A stretch of 64,000 bases of DNA from positions 2,234,501 through 2,298,500 of the forward strand of contig NZ_JACFOY010000001.1 in the NCBI RefSeq assembly GCF_016102285.1, given 5' to 3'. Positions within the stretch are counted from its first letter, which is position 1; every line of letters starts with the position of its first letter. The stretch is from Bartonella sp. M0177. GTDB lineage: Bacteria > Pseudomonadota > Alphaproteobacteria > Rhizobiales > Rhizobiaceae. A program made the position numbers and the translations under genes. The notes beneath the pieces are model-generated. The model searched no databases and was not told the DNA's origin. It saw nothing but the letters and a program-made list of their open reading frames with translations. Below, in pieces: positions 36,577 through 46,116 of the stretch.

Positions 36577-36951
36577 TCACATTTCCTGTTTTAGAAAACG
36601 TAACAATTGCCTTCTGTCGCGTTTTGTCGGTCTGGGCCCCGAAGAAATAATATTCTGTCTATCTGTTACAACTTCGGTCGGAGTCAAATCTTCATAGAGC
36701 AATCTGGCTTCCGCTGCCGGCCCCCGACGCTCGCCAAGTCCTGCGACCTTATAAACGACCACCGAACGTTCCAGACGGATAGTCAGGACATCTCCGACTT
36801 TTATCGAATAGCCCGGCTTATCAATTTTTATACGATTAACTCTGACCTTGCTGCCCTCGACGAGTTTGGCAGCAAGGCTACGCGTTTTGACCGTCCGTGA
36901 GAAAAACAGCCACTTGTCCAAGCGCTGTCTCGAAACGGTCTCTTCGCTCAT
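36577..36951 (-). CDS. S4-domain RNA-binding protein (Hsp15-like)
   Basis: The 124-residue protein has an S4 RNA-binding fold (SRQRLDKWLFFSRTVKTRSLAAKLVEGSKVRVNR, spread over residues 7-40) followed by a basic C-terminal tail (RPTKRDRRQLLRFLK). Hsp15/HslR-type members bind stalled 50S subunits with nascent chains. Its start overlaps the stop of the helicase gene by four bases, so translation is coupled. Confidence 0.88.
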   Translation of the reverse strand: MSEETVSRQRLDKWLFFSRTVKTRSLAAKLVEGSKVRVNRIKIDKPGYSIKVGDVLTIRLERSVVVYKVAGLGERRGPAAEARLLYEDLTPTEVVTDRQNIISSGPRPTKRDRRQLLRFLKQEM

Positions 36952-39890
36952 TTTTTCAATTGGTCGCGCAAAGCTGCGAGTTTTGCAAAAGGCGAATCAG
37001 GGTCAACCGGTTTCGGTTGCGACTTTGATTTATGCTGTTTGTAAGAAGCATCCGCTTTCTGATTGTTAAAAGACGAATTTTTACGCGGACGTTGTTTGTC
37101 ACGCCGTGGTTCGCCCGATTTTTCCGGTCTTTCACCGGCTTTTTCAAACCGCTGTGCCGAACGCTTCTTTTTGTCGCCATTCTGCCTTGACTGACGGTAA
37201 TCGTGACGGCCCTGATAATGCCAAAGCAATACAGGTTTTTCCTCTTCTTCAGTAGTCTTCTTACCGAAATGAGGCCCGACCGGTTCAGCTTCCGGTGTTT
37301 TCACGTCTTGCATGGCGGCAGTTTCCTGAACTGCAGGGGTCATCGCAAAATCACCTACCGGTTCGGCAGGACGTTCGACAACTGCAGCAGGTTTTGCTTC
37401 ATCTTTTGTCGCATCAAGCTCCTGAAGCTTGGCAGCAATCTCTGCCTTGTCTTTTTTATCAAAACGGTAACCCAGACTTTTAAGAATTTCTTCCATATCC
37501 TCGGCTGTTGCACCAAGTATCGACATCATTGCCGGAGTAACCAGAAAATGGCGTCCGTCATAAGCACCGTCCGGACGCGGCCCGCTACCAGGCTTCCAGT
37601 TCACTGCATTGCGAATGAGATCGGCGAGACGTTCAAGAATATCGACACGTACGGCGCGACGGCCCAGAATCCGATAACCGGCAAGTTGATAAAAGGTCGG
37701 GTTGAAAGTCGGGTCGACAACAACCGAAGTTCGACCGGCTGCCAATACTTGCAGAACATCACCATAACCCGGCAAATCGCGCGCGTGGTTTTTCAATGCC
37801 CATAAAAGCGTAATGGCTTGTGCCGGTGCCGGCTTCAACATCATTGGTAGAAAAATATGAAAAGCGCCAAAACGTGTTCCAAGTCTTCTCAAGGCTGCAC
37901 GTGAAATCTGGTCAAGGCTTTTGACCTCTTCTGCAACGTCACGACGCGGCAAAACGCCCAGATGTTCGACCAGACGGAATGCCAGTCCACGTGTCATACC
38001 GACCAGCGCATCCGCATTGATAAGATCAAAAAGCGGCTTCAATGCTGTTTCAAAATGGAAGCTCACAAAACGATCGACCCGTTCGGCAACTTTTTCACGA
38101 GCCTGACCGGTCAGTTGTTCATCGGCAAGCAGTACTGCCCTCGGCTTCAAAATATCATCGGTTGCAGCAAGGCTTGCCAAAGGTTGGCCAATCCAGCGAA
38201 CCACACCATCCGAACCGACTGCAAAATCGCCGTTGGCCGAAGCGGCCAAACGATCTGCCTTTTTTTCGAATTCACCGGCCAATATTTTATCCGCAGCAGC
38301 CCTTAGAGCTTTTGCATCGGCACCTTCGCCATTGACATCGGCAATAAAACGAAACCCATCAAGTTTTCCAACATGATGCCCCTCTACGAGAACATCGCCA
38401 GTTTGAACTATTTCGGCATCCATCATCACATTCTCTCTAAGCCGCTTCATAAGTACGCTTGTTCTGCGGTCTACAAATCGTTTCGTCAACCTCTCATGTA
38501 ACGCATCTGACAATCTATCTTCAATTTCCCGCGTCTTTTCTTGCCAGTGTTGCGGATTGGTAAGCCATCCGGGTCTGTGAGACACAAATGTCCAGGTTCT
38601 AATCTGGGCAATCCGATGCGATAAAGTGTCAATATTACCATCGACTCGATCAGCTTGGGAGACCTGCTCGGCCAAATAGTTTTCATTGACGCTGCCGCGT
38701 TTTACAAGATCACGATAGATGTTGGCAATAATTTCTGCGTGCTGCGCGGGTGCAATTTTGCGATAATCGGGAAGTGCACATGCGTCCCAAAGCAATGCCA
38801 CGCGCTCTGGCCTGTCAGCAAGCCTGGCAATATCATAATCATGCGACAGATTATCAAGAGCTTGTGCATCCACAGCCGGTAATGCACGGGCTAGTCCTTC
38901 TACGGGGGCTGCCGCTTCCAGTGATTTTCTCAAACTGTCAAGCGTTGTAAAATCGAGATCTTCGCTGCGCCACTGCAAAACTTTGACCGGATCAAAATGA
39001 TGTGATTCGATTCGTTCGACAAGATCTTTATCCAAATCGGCAACCCGTCCGGTCACGCCAAAGGTGCCATCACGCATATGACGGCCGGCACGTCCTGCAA
39101 TTTGCGCCATTTCCGCTGCGGTCAAATCGCGAAACTGGTATCCGTCAAATTTTCTTGTCTGGGCAAAAGCCACATGATCGACATCAAGATTAAGTCCCAT
39201 GCCGATCGCATCGGTTGCCACGAGAAAATCCACATCTCCCGATTGATAAAGGGCTACCTGCGCATTTCTTGTGCGTGGAGAGAGCGCCCCCATGACCACC
39301 GCTGCACCACCGCGCTGGCGCTTGATCAACTCGGCAATTGCATAAACATCATCGGCAGAAAAGGCGACGATTGCTGTGCGGCTTGGCAAACGGGTCAACT
39401 TTTTCGAGCCTGCATAGAGCAATTGGGAAAACCGCGGCCGACTGACAACATTAAGACCGGGCAAAAGCTTTTGCAGAATGCCTTGCATCGTCGAAGCACC
39501 GAGCAACATCGTTTCCTGTGTGCCGCGCAAATGTAAAATCCGGTCGGTAAAAATATGGCCGCGAGCGAGATCACCAGCAAGTTGCACTTCATCTATCGCA
39601 ACAAAAGAAGCCTTGGTTTCCCTTGGTAAAGCTTCCACCGTGCAAACAGAATAAGGAGCACCGAGAGGAATAATCTTTTCTTCCCCCGTAATGAGAGAAA
39701 CCCTGTTCGGGCCGATCTTTTCACTAATACGGTTATAAACTTCCCGTGCAAGAAGTCGTAACGGCAGTCCGATCATTCCGCTATCATGGGCAAGCATCCG
39801 CTCGATCGCCAAATGGGTTTTGCCGGTATTTGTCGGCCCCAGAACGGCTGTTACATCACGCCCCGAAAGGATGAGAGGGGCTTTAGCCAT
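36948..39890 (-). CDS. Suv3-like DEAD/DExH RNA helicase
   Basis: The 980-residue protein is a superfamily 2 helicase related to mitochondrial SUV3. Walker A GPTNTGKT (18-25), the DEVQ motif (100-103), ATDAIGMGLNLDVDHVAF and the arginine motif QIAGRAGRHMRDG are present. A long C-terminal extension (beyond about 800) has low-complexity Lys/Arg/Gln-rich sequence. It is likely a cytoplasmic RNA helicase, perhaps part of an RNA-decay complex; the substrate is not known to me. It heads the helicase-S4-fdxA-carD block of Rhizobiales. GGAG lies before the ATG. Confidence 0.88.
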   Translation of the reverse strand: MAKAPLILSGRDVTAVLGPTNTGKTHLAIERMLAHDSGMIGLPLRLLAREVYNRISEKIGPNRVSLITGEEKIIPLGAPYSVCTVEALPRETKASFVAIDEVQLAGDLARGHIFTDRILHLRGTQETMLLGASTMQGILQKLLPGLNVVSRPRFSQLLYAGSKKLTRLPSRTAIVAFSADDVYAIAELIKRQRGGAAVVMGALSPRTRNAQVALYQSGDVDFLVATDAIGMGLNLDVDHVAFAQTRKFDGYQFRDLTAAEMAQIAGRAGRHMRDGTFGVTGRVADLDKDLVERIESHHFDPVKVLQWRSEDLDFTTLDSLRKSLEAAAPVEGLARALPAVDAQALDNLSHDYDIARLADRPERVALLWDACALPDYRKIAPAQHAEIIANIYRDLVKRGSVNENYLAEQVSQADRVDGNIDTLSHRIAQIRTWTFVSHRPGWLTNPQHWQEKTREIEDRLSDALHERLTKRFVDRRTSVLMKRLRENVMMDAEIVQTGDVLVEGHHVGKLDGFRFIADVNGEGADAKALRAAADKILAGEFEKKADRLAASANGDFAVGSDGVVRWIGQPLASLAATDDILKPRAVLLADEQLTGQAREKVAERVDRFVSFHFETALKPLFDLINADALVGMTRGLAFRLVEHLGVLPRRDVAEEVKSLDQISRAALRRLGTRFGAFHIFLPMMLKPAPAQAITLLWALKNHARDLPGYGDVLQVLAAGRTSVVVDPTFNPTFYQLAGYRILGRRAVRVDILERLADLIRNAVNWKPGSGPRPDGAYDGRHFLVTPAMMSILGATAEDMEEILKSLGYRFDKKDKAEIAAKLQELDATKDEAKPAAVVERPAEPVGDFAMTPAVQETAAMQDVKTPEAEPVGPHFGKKTTEEEEKPVLLWHYQGRHDYRQSRQNGDKKKRSAQRFEKAGERPEKSGEPRRDKQRPRKNSSFNNQKADASYKQHKSKSQPKPVDPDSPFAKLAALRDQLKK

Positions 39891-40030
39891 CGTCTACTCC
39901 AAATAATCAGATTTTGCCGGACATAGCCGCCAAAATACGCCTTAACGCCTTATCAAACGACAAGCAAGCTTTGTCATTTACGAAACGTTAACCATAATTC
40001 TTAACCTTTGGAACAGTACCGGAACGAATC

Positions 40031-40048
40031 AGCGACGAATCGCTGACA
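40031..40048. repeat. Hairpin with CGAA tetraloop
   Basis: TCAGCGA and TCGCTGA are perfect 7-base arms around CGAA. No T-run follows, so it is not a simple terminator. It directly precedes the first copy of the TTACAATGTTCTTGA repeat. Confidence 0.6.
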
Positions 40049-40361
40049 TTACAATGTTCTTGATATGTTCTCACCAGATACTGTGTTCTTACTAGGAGAG
40101 AAACCAAAATATAGCAATAAGGTCAAGGAATAATCCGGAAAACAGAGCAAACCCGATTAACCATAATCGGGGCACATATTGAAGCTTCGACGGGTATAAT
40201 CCTTTCATGCCGGAAAATATTTTTTGTGATGAAAGATAGCCTTCCATGGCGCAAGATATTCTTTTGTGAAAAGCACTGCTCGACAAACCGGAAATTTGCC
40301 TGCCGGATCATTCATAACTTTTGACTATTCTCCAGCTTACAATGTTCTTGAAGCACAATGT

Positions 40362-40397
40362 CCCCTGATTCCATTTCCTTATGAAGGGGCTTTTTTC
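40362..40397 (+). terminator. Candidate terminator of an unknown plus-strand RNA
   Basis: CCCCT pairs with AGGGG and six T residues follow one C later. No gene on the plus strand ends here, so it may end a small RNA starting further left in the gap. The stem is short with an 18-base loop. Confidence 0.4.
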
Positions 40398-40830
40398 CAT
40401 AAAACGTTTTTGCCAATGCATTTCCGTTATGGGCAATAAAGTTTTCGCAACAAAGTTTGTGCAAGGGCTCTTTAAACCGCTGTTTCCTCTAAGGTAAAAC
40501 CAAGCACCAACCGGTTCCGGAATTTTGTCGACAAACCGGTTTGATTGTGAAGCGCGAAGACAAAAAGATTGATGAGGAAAATCACATTCGCTATCGAGGA
40601 AATTAACTTCTCTTCAAAATTGCAGCAAGACGATGCGAAAACAGGAAATTGTTTACCGGATTTAAGCGACAGCAACCATTTATAGCCAATCCGGACAGGC
40701 ATTGTTTGGCGATGCTATCAACGAGATGGCAAGTCAACCGGAGAATAAAAGTCCACAAAACAAGTTGGAGAAATTTTTCACCAAACCGGCGCACCAAATG
40801 TGTCAAACATCCGTCGAATGATTTGGACAC

Positions 40831-40859
40831 AAAAAAACCGGCCAATAGACCGGTTTTTC
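40831..40859 (-). terminator. Rho-independent terminator of rpmF
   Basis: On the minus strand AACCGG and CCGGTT pair around an 8-base loop (40837-40856) and are followed by TTTTTTTG. It lies about 20 bases after the rpmF stop. Confidence 0.85.
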
Positions 40860-40877
40860 TTTAAATTCAAAAAGACT

Positions 40878-41057
40878 TTAGTCTTTCGGTGTTAGAACCT
40901 GACGGCCACGATACATACCGGTTTTAAGATCGATATGGTGCGGGCGACGAAGTTCACCGGAAGTTTTGTCTTCAACATAGGTCGGAGCCTTGAGGGCATC
41001 GGCAGAACGACGCATACCGCGCTTTGACGGGGTCGTTTTTCGTTTAGGTACAGCCAT
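40878..41057 (-). CDS. rpmF: 50S ribosomal protein L32
   Basis: The 59-residue protein begins [17 protein letters not shown] and has [23 protein letters not shown], the L32 pattern without the zinc cysteines in most copies from alphaproteobacteria. It is part of the large ribosomal subunit. I start at the ATG ending at 41057 preceded by GGAG; a longer in-frame start adds five residues. It lies downstream of mtgA on the same strand across 276 bases. Confidence 0.95.
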   Translation of the reverse strand: MAVPKRKTTPSKRGMRRSADALKAPTYVEDKTSGELRRPHHIDLKTGMYRGRQVLTPKD

Positions 41058-41333
41058 GGAATTATACTCCAAATTTGCTTAAAACGTATCTGCCACCATA
41101 ACCCGAAGCTATATCGGCAGACAAAATTATAGAAGGTTTGGCGAGCCTATACACTGATTATCAGACTTTGACCAGACTGAAATCAGCATTTTTTATGAAA
41201 TAGGCCGATATTGTGCCTATTATAAGCGGAAAATTTTTAAAATCACCTTTTTGCTTAAAATCTTCCAAAACTGCCGGCATGTTTTTGCTGCTCTTGCGAA
41301 ATTGTCCAGCCGGTCAAATCCGACTCAATTTCA

Positions 41334-42062
41334 TTACTGTTCTGAACCCGTTTCTCGCAAGCATTGGGTATAAGCAGTCGATTGACGGACGCGTTTTTCT
41401 ATCAGCCGTTCAAGCCTTGTCAAATTCACGGACGGACGGGAAGGATTACGCAATTTCGGATTGGGTAAAGTGACTGCGAGATAGGCAGCTTGTCTTGGAT
41501 TGAGATTTTTTGCCGAACGTTTGAAAAAATGTTGTGAAGCAGCTTCCGCACCATAGATTCCCGGCCCCCATTCGGCGATATTGAGATAAATTTCCATAAT
41601 CCGTCGTTTGGATAGAACAGCATCGGCAACCGTTGCATAAGGAATTTCAAGACCTTTTCTCAAGTAAGACCGGTCATGCCATAAAAACAGGTTTTTCACC
41701 ATTTGCATCGTAATTGTCGACGCACCTCTGTTCGGGCCTCCCTCACGCGTAATAACAGTTTTCATTGCGTTCCAGTCAACACCGCTATGGGAACAAAATT
41801 GACCGTCTTCCGACATGACAACTGCATAAACGAGATTGGGAGAAATATCGTCAATACTGCGCCACTCCCGTTTATAAGGAGTAAAAGTAATCTGGTCACG
41901 CAGCATCAAGGTCGAAACCGGATGGATGAATGGCAGATTATAAAGAAGCATCAATAAAAACGGGAAAGATAGCAAAATTGCCAACGCGTAGAGAACCAAG
42001 CGAAGTCTTTTCGAATGCCCTTTATCAGATCGATCCAGCGATTTCCTGTCTTCAGCAAACAA
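41334..42062 (-). CDS. mtgA: Monofunctional peptidoglycan glycosyltransferase
   Basis: The 242-residue protein has one N-terminal membrane segment (about 20-42) and a GT51 domain, which polymerises lipid II in the periplasm. Seen are SEDGQFCSHSGVDWNAM with the catalytic Glu, RGASTITMQMVKNLFLW and GPGIYGAEAASQHFF, the conserved motifs in order. No transpeptidase domain follows. The start is TTG: an in-frame stop codon lies directly before it and a GAGG site 8 bases upstream, so no ATG is available. It is divergent from ispA across 144 bases. Confidence 0.9.
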   Translation of the reverse strand: MFAEDRKSLDRSDKGHSKRLRLVLYALAILLSFPFLLMLLYNLPFIHPVSTLMLRDQITFTPYKREWRSIDDISPNLVYAVVMSEDGQFCSHSGVDWNAMKTVITREGGPNRGASTITMQMVKNLFLWHDRSYLRKGLEIPYATVADAVLSKRRIMEIYLNIAEWGPGIYGAEAASQHFFKRSAKNLNPRQAAYLAVTLPNPKLRNPSRPSVNLTRLERLIEKRVRQSTAYTQCLRETGSEQ

Positions 42063-42206
42063 TTAAGCCTCGTTCAATCTTCATTCCCCGTTTATAATCG
42101 TCTCGCGATTTATCTCTTTTTTATATCTTTATTGTCTAACTCATAAGTGTTGACGGCAAGGTTGGAATGTTTCATGTCCATCTTGCAAAGATTAAAGGAA
42201 TTCTCA

Positions 42207-43109
42207 ATGGAAGATTTTACCAATTTACTTGCAAAAAATGCCCGCCAGATTGGTGAAATGCTGGATGCAAAACTCTCCAGCCATATCGAGACGGGAGAAA
42301 TTGCCCGCCCGCCCCGTCTTCTTGCCGCAATGCGCCATGGTGTTTTGAATGGTGGCAAGAGATTGCGGCCTTTTCTTGTTATCGAGACTGCCCGACTTTT
42401 TGATGCCAATATCGAAGCGGCACAATGTGTTGGCGCAGCGCTTGAAGCAATCCATTGTTATTCATTGATACATGACGATTTACCGGCCATGGATAATGAT
42501 GATTTGCGGCGTGGCAAGCCCACTGTCCACAAAGCATTCGACGAAGCGACGGCTATCCTCGCCGGTGACGCATTATTGACAATTGCTTTCGATTTTCTCT
42601 CCGATGACAAACTGGAACTTGATGCAAAAATCCGGCTCAAATTGATCAATGGTCTTGCCCGCAGTGCCGGTCTTGGCGGCATGGTAGGCGGGCAGGTGCT
42701 GGATCTCGAAGCAGAAACAAAAAAACCTGACGAAAGCGGAATTATCACATTGGAAGCGATGAAAACCGGTGCACTTATCCGCTATGCCTGCGAAGCCGGT
42801 GCTATTCTTTCGAATGCCACCCGCGAAGACCGCGAAAGACTTTCCGAATTCGGCGCGGCAATCGGCTTGGCTTTCCAGCTTGCCGATGATGTCCTTGACG
42901 TGACTTCCGATACCAAAGCGCTCGGCAAAACTGCCGGAAAGGATATTGCAGCCAATAAAGCAACTTTGGTTGCTCTCCATGGTGTCGAATGGGCCAGGCA
43001 CCAATTAGAAGGGCTGATGAAACAGGCTGATGATTTACTTGAACCATTTGGCAACAAGGCCGATATTCTAAAGGCGACAGCAAGATTTATTATAGAAAGA
43101 AAAAACTGA
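42207..43109 (+). CDS. ispA: Farnesyl diphosphate synthase
   Basis: The 300-residue enzyme condenses isopentenyl and allylic diphosphates. First aspartate-rich motif DDLPAMDNDD (90-99) and second DDVLD (227-231) bind Mg-diphosphate; GGKRLRP and FQLADD contexts are conserved. The length and SLIHDDLPAMDNDDLRRGKP context are those of the short-chain (FPP) type. The ATG at 42207 follows AAAGGA; longer starts lack such a site. It is the first gene after mtgA, on the opposite strand. Confidence 0.92.
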   Translation: MEDFTNLLAKNARQIGEMLDAKLSSHIETGEIARPPRLLAAMRHGVLNGGKRLRPFLVIETARLFDANIEAAQCVGAALEAIHCYSLIHDDLPAMDNDDLRRGKPTVHKAFDEATAILAGDALLTIAFDFLSDDKLELDAKIRLKLINGLARSAGLGGMVGGQVLDLEAETKKPDESGIITLEAMKTGALIRYACEAGAILSNATREDRERLSEFGAAIGLAFQLADDVLDVTSDTKALGKTAGKDIAANKATLVALHGVEWARHQLEGLMKQADDLLEPFGNKADILKATARFIIERKN

Positions 43110-43483
43110 ACAACAAAAAAGACCTGCGAAAAAACTTTAGGCATTCATAGCGCATTCGCGGTGAATGTCATACGTTTACGAGCATACGAAACGACATATT
43201 CGAACTTTCGTTAAAAGCAATTCATCGTCTTTTGCGGTAAAGAAAAATGTCTTGGCGTTTATTTCGCTCAATAAATAAGGCTTTCTTTAGGACAAAGCTT
43301 TTTTGATGTTTTTAAAGAAGCCACTCTTTGCCGGACGTTTTGGGCGCTTGCTCTTTTCACAAGAAAATTGTTTCGGTAATGATGTGTGGCATTTTCGTTT
43401 AATATCGCTTTCTCTCGCCCCTTCAAGAACTTATCATTAACAAAGCAAAAGACATTTAAACCGGAAGACTTCGGAAAATACTC
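43110..43483. other. Intergenic region between ispA and yigZ
   Basis: The 374-base gap has no gene. A hairpin with arms GGCTTTCTTTA (43279-43289) and TAAAGAAGCC (43312-43321) spans 43 bases, with an inner GCTTT/AAAGC stem followed by T6 (43280-43304). The inner part can act as a terminator, but it is 170 bases past ispA. Confidence 0.5.
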
Positions 43484-44092
43484 ATGGCCTTTACTCTTGC
43501 TTCTGCAACCGAGCTTATGGAAGAAATTAAAAAAAGCCGTTTTTTAACGCGTGCCTTTCCAATCAATTCGGTAGCCGAAGCGGAAGCGATTATTGAAACA
43601 ATCCGCAAAGAAGAGGCGACGCACCATTGCTATGCCTGGAAGTTTCATCAGAATTACCGCTTCAATGATGATGGCGAACCGACGGGAACTGCCGGTAAAC
43701 CGATCCTCAATGCCATTGAAGGCAAAAACTGTGATTGTGTTCTGGTCATTGTCACACGTTGGTTCGGAGGGGTTAAACTCGGCACCGGTGGCCTTGTTCG
43801 TGCCTATGGGGGCGGTGCCGCAAGGGCACTCCAAAAGGCCGAACTTGTCGAACTTGTCGATTGGCAGATTTTGACTTTTCACTGCCCTTTCAATCTCTTA
43901 CCAATTGTCGAAAACGAGGTTCAAAATTTTCTTGCGCAGATTGATAACCGGCAATTTGACGATTCAGGATGTGAAGTGACACTCCGTTTGCCAAAGGCAC
44001 AACAAGAAAACTTTATTTGCTGGATAAAAGACATAAGCAGCGGAAAAATCCTGATTGATAGAGAAAACTCCCGCCCCGACATTTCTTTATAG
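43484..44092 (+). CDS. YigZ/IMPACT-family protein
   Basis: The 202-residue protein matches the UPF0029/IMPACT family, whose E. coli member is YigZ. The motif EATHHCYAWKF with NDDGEPTGTAGKPIL is intact (about 45-75), followed by the GGVKLGTGGLVRAYGGGAARAL segment. A second ferredoxin-like domain (about 120-195) follows. Members bind nucleotides or ribosomes in eukaryotes; the bacterial role is unclear. It stands alone on the plus strand. Confidence 0.88.
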   Translation: MAFTLASATELMEEIKKSRFLTRAFPINSVAEAEAIIETIRKEEATHHCYAWKFHQNYRFNDDGEPTGTAGKPILNAIEGKNCDCVLVIVTRWFGGVKLGTGGLVRAYGGGAARALQKAELVELVDWQILTFHCPFNLLPIVENEVQNFLAQIDNRQFDDSGCEVTLRLPKAQQENFICWIKDISSGKILIDRENSRPDISL

Positions 44093-44508
44093 AAGTGCGC
44101 TCCGAATGTATAAAAACTCTTGTCGAATAAAAATGGCCGTCAATTTGACTGCTACGTTTTTCTTTCTTTCACTTGATTGAAGAGAGCCTGATAGGTGACA
44201 CATTCAAAAACAATCGCTTTTCGGATGACAAACACCTCATCCAGCTCTTCCGCGATCTGCCATGCTTAAAGTTTTATCGGGCGAAGCGCATTTTTTCATT
44301 CCAACAAAGCTTTTAATATTTTAGAATTTTTAAATGCGTTCAGGCTCTTTTAATCCTGCAAGAGGCGAACCGCGCTTTCATCGTTTTTCGAGATAAAAAA
44401 GCCAACGACTTTTTTCTGTTTAATAACCTCAGCGAAAAACACGCAAATCAAAGTTGGACACCCGTTTCAAATGTCCACGTCATGGTTTTTGAATGGACGA
44501 TCGCAACT
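44093..44508. other. Intergenic region between yigZ and ispG
   Basis: The 416-base gap between convergent yigZ and ispG has no gene. TGGACA (44455-44460) and TGTCCA (44472-44477) form an inverted repeat about 30 bases past the ispG stop codon, which may end its transcript weakly. Nothing else is recognised. Confidence 0.5.
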
Positions 44509-45744
44509 CTATTTGAAACGCTCTTCGATATATTCGGCTACCATCTGCTCGAATTCAGCCGCAATATTTGCCCCGCGCAATGTCTTGACCTTTTTACCAT
44601 CAATAAAAACGGGGGCAGCCGGCATTTCTCCTGTACCGGGAAGCGAAATACCGATATTGGCATGTTTTGATTCCCCAGGCCCGTTGACGATACATCCCAT
44701 GACGGCAACATTGAGTGTTTCGACACCGGGATATTTTTTCCGCCAGACCGGCATATTTTTGCGGATATCGCCCTGAATTTTCTGTGCGAGCTCCTGAAAC
44801 ACCGTCGAGGTGGTGCGCCCGCAACCGGGGCAAGCTGCAACAGTGGGTATAAATTGCCTGAATCCCATAACTTGCAAAAGCTCTTGTGCAACCTGCACTT
44901 CACGCCGACGGTCGCCACCCGGCTCAGGTGTCAAAGAAATACGAATGGTATCGCCAATTCCCTGTTCCAGCAAAATGCCAAGAGCTGCCGAAGAGGCGAC
45001 AACACCTTTGGTTCCCATACCTGCTTCGGTAAGCCCCAGATGCAAAGCATAATCGCAGCGCTTGGCCAACATGGTATAGACAGCAACGAGGTCCTGAACC
45101 TGACTGACTTTTGCCGAAAGAATAATTTTATCCTTACCAAGGCCGATTTCTTCCGCAAGATGGGCAGAAATAAGCGCAGACTGCACCACCGCTTCATGCA
45201 TGACCTCGTCGGTCGAGAGCGGCCCGCCTTTTGCGGCATTCTCATCCATTAAGCGTGTCAGCAATTCCTGATCAAGCGAACCCCAGTTCACGCCGATACG
45301 GACCGGTTTGTCATATTGAATTGCAAATTCGATTATTTCACTGAATTGTTTGTCACGTTTTTCGCGAAAACCGACATTTCCGGGATTGATGCGATATTTT
45401 GCCAAGGCTTTCGCGCAGTCGGGAAATTCGGCCAATAATTTGTGGCCGATATAATGAAAGTCACCAATAAGCGGAACGGTAATACCAAGATTGTCCAGCC
45501 GTTCTCTTATTCTTGGTACAGCGGCTGCCGATTCATCCCGATCGACAGTAATGCGTACAAGTTCCGAACCTGCCTTGGCGAGTGCTGCGACCTGAGCCAC
45601 TGTTGCATCCACATCGGCTGTGTCCGTATTGGTCATTGATTGCACGACAATAGGATTATCGCCTCCCACCATAACGCCGCCAACATTGACAGCAACAGAT
45701 TTGCGACGCGGAAAAGGTTTGGAAAAATATTCGTGCGTGTTCAT
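44509..45744 (-). CDS. ispG: 4-hydroxy-3-methylbut-2-enyl-diphosphate synthase (IspG)
   Basis: The 411-residue iron-sulfur enzyme makes HMBPP in the MEP isoprenoid pathway. The TIM-barrel N-terminal domain starts [22 protein letters not shown] with [12 protein letters not shown] inside. The C-terminal domain has the cluster ligands in [11 protein letters not shown] and [14 protein letters not shown], the usual Cys-x2-Cys and Cys. It is bacterial single-piece type. It lies close to the ispA gene, so two isoprenoid genes are within 3 kb, but on opposite strands. Confidence 0.95.
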   Translation of the reverse strand: MNTHEYFSKPFPRRKSVAVNVGGVMVGGDNPIVVQSMTNTDTADVDATVAQVAALAKAGSELVRITVDRDESAAAVPRIRERLDNLGITVPLIGDFHYIGHKLLAEFPDCAKALAKYRINPGNVGFREKRDKQFSEIIEFAIQYDKPVRIGVNWGSLDQELLTRLMDENAAKGGPLSTDEVMHEAVVQSALISAHLAEEIGLGKDKIILSAKVSQVQDLVAVYTMLAKRCDYALHLGLTEAGMGTKGVVASSAALGILLEQGIGDTIRISLTPEPGGDRRREVQVAQELLQVMGFRQFIPTVAACPGCGRTTSTVFQELAQKIQGDIRKNMPVWRKKYPGVETLNVAVMGCIVNGPGESKHANIGISLPGTGEMPAAPVFIDGKKVKTLRGANIAAEFEQMVAEYIEERFK

Positions 45745-46116
45745 TTTCGGATGATGTCTCTTTTATTGCCTGATCATCATAATCATATCGGTTTGTTATA
45801 ACTGTTTTAAAGCCATTTTCCCAATCGGAAATTTGAAAAAGATTTTCACTTTTCTGATTATCGGAATGTCTTTTTCAGAAATTCCGTGAGGTCAGTGATG
45901 AATTGAACCCGTCCCCGTGCTTTTCATGTTTTTCTTTTTCGTTTTTCCGGTTTTAGATATTTTCCCGATTTGAATATAGCGTTTTCGAGAAAAAATAACG
46001 GCCAGAGGTTTTCTATTCCCACTGGAAGGAACTTTTTTACGCATTATCTATTGTAATAGATAGTAGTTACAGCCTTGTGTTCGATTTATACGGGGCTTCA
46101 GCGCAAGGGAAAAACG
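45745..46116. other. Intergenic region upstream of ispG and the DUF883 gene
   Basis: The 372-base gap between divergent ispG and the DUF883 gene should hold both promoters. It has the palindrome at 46045-46062. A GGAAC at 46028 has no CGTT at the right distance, so I do not call an EcfG promoter. Otherwise AT-rich with no gene. Confidence 0.5.
46045..46062. promoter_or_regulatory. 18-base palindrome upstream of the DUF883 gene
   Basis: TATCTATT-GT-AATAGATA is a perfect inverted repeat, 8-base arms around two bases, lying 54 bases before the ATG at 46117. Its size suits an operator for a dimeric regulator. Which regulator is unknown. Confidence 0.55.

Larger units (their letters stand above)
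39891..40877. other. Large gap between the helicase and rpmF
   Basis: These 987 bases contain no credible protein gene. Visible structure: a tight hairpin TCAGCGA-CGAA-TCGCTGA at 40031-40048; a 15-base direct repeat TTACAATGTTCTTGA near 40049 and again near 40338, and a plus-strand terminator-like hairpin at 40362-40397. Together these suggest one or two small RNAs. The rpmF terminator lies at the right end. Confidence 0.5.

Noticed and set aside
39988..40006. TTAA-N9-TTAAC as a CtrA box upstream of the helicase
   Set aside because: The spacer is 9 bases; CtrA needs 7. Similar N8 pairs near 40-60 and 15905-15925 were rejected for the same reason.
40092..40286. Short minus-strand frame with a hydrophobic end in the helicase-rpmF gap
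   Set aside because: TTG start, no ribosome binding site and no family resemblance. The hydrophobic stretch is expected by chance in AT-rich DNA.
36103..45744. Iron-sulfur or isoprenoid gene cluster as a novel system
   Set aside because: fdxA belongs to the common helicase-S4-fdxA-carD block, and ispA and ispG lie on opposite strands as separate core genes.
46028..46050. GGAAC upstream of the DUF883 gene as an EcfG promoter
   Set aside because: No CGTT is found at 16-17 bases; the sequence there reads TATTG.
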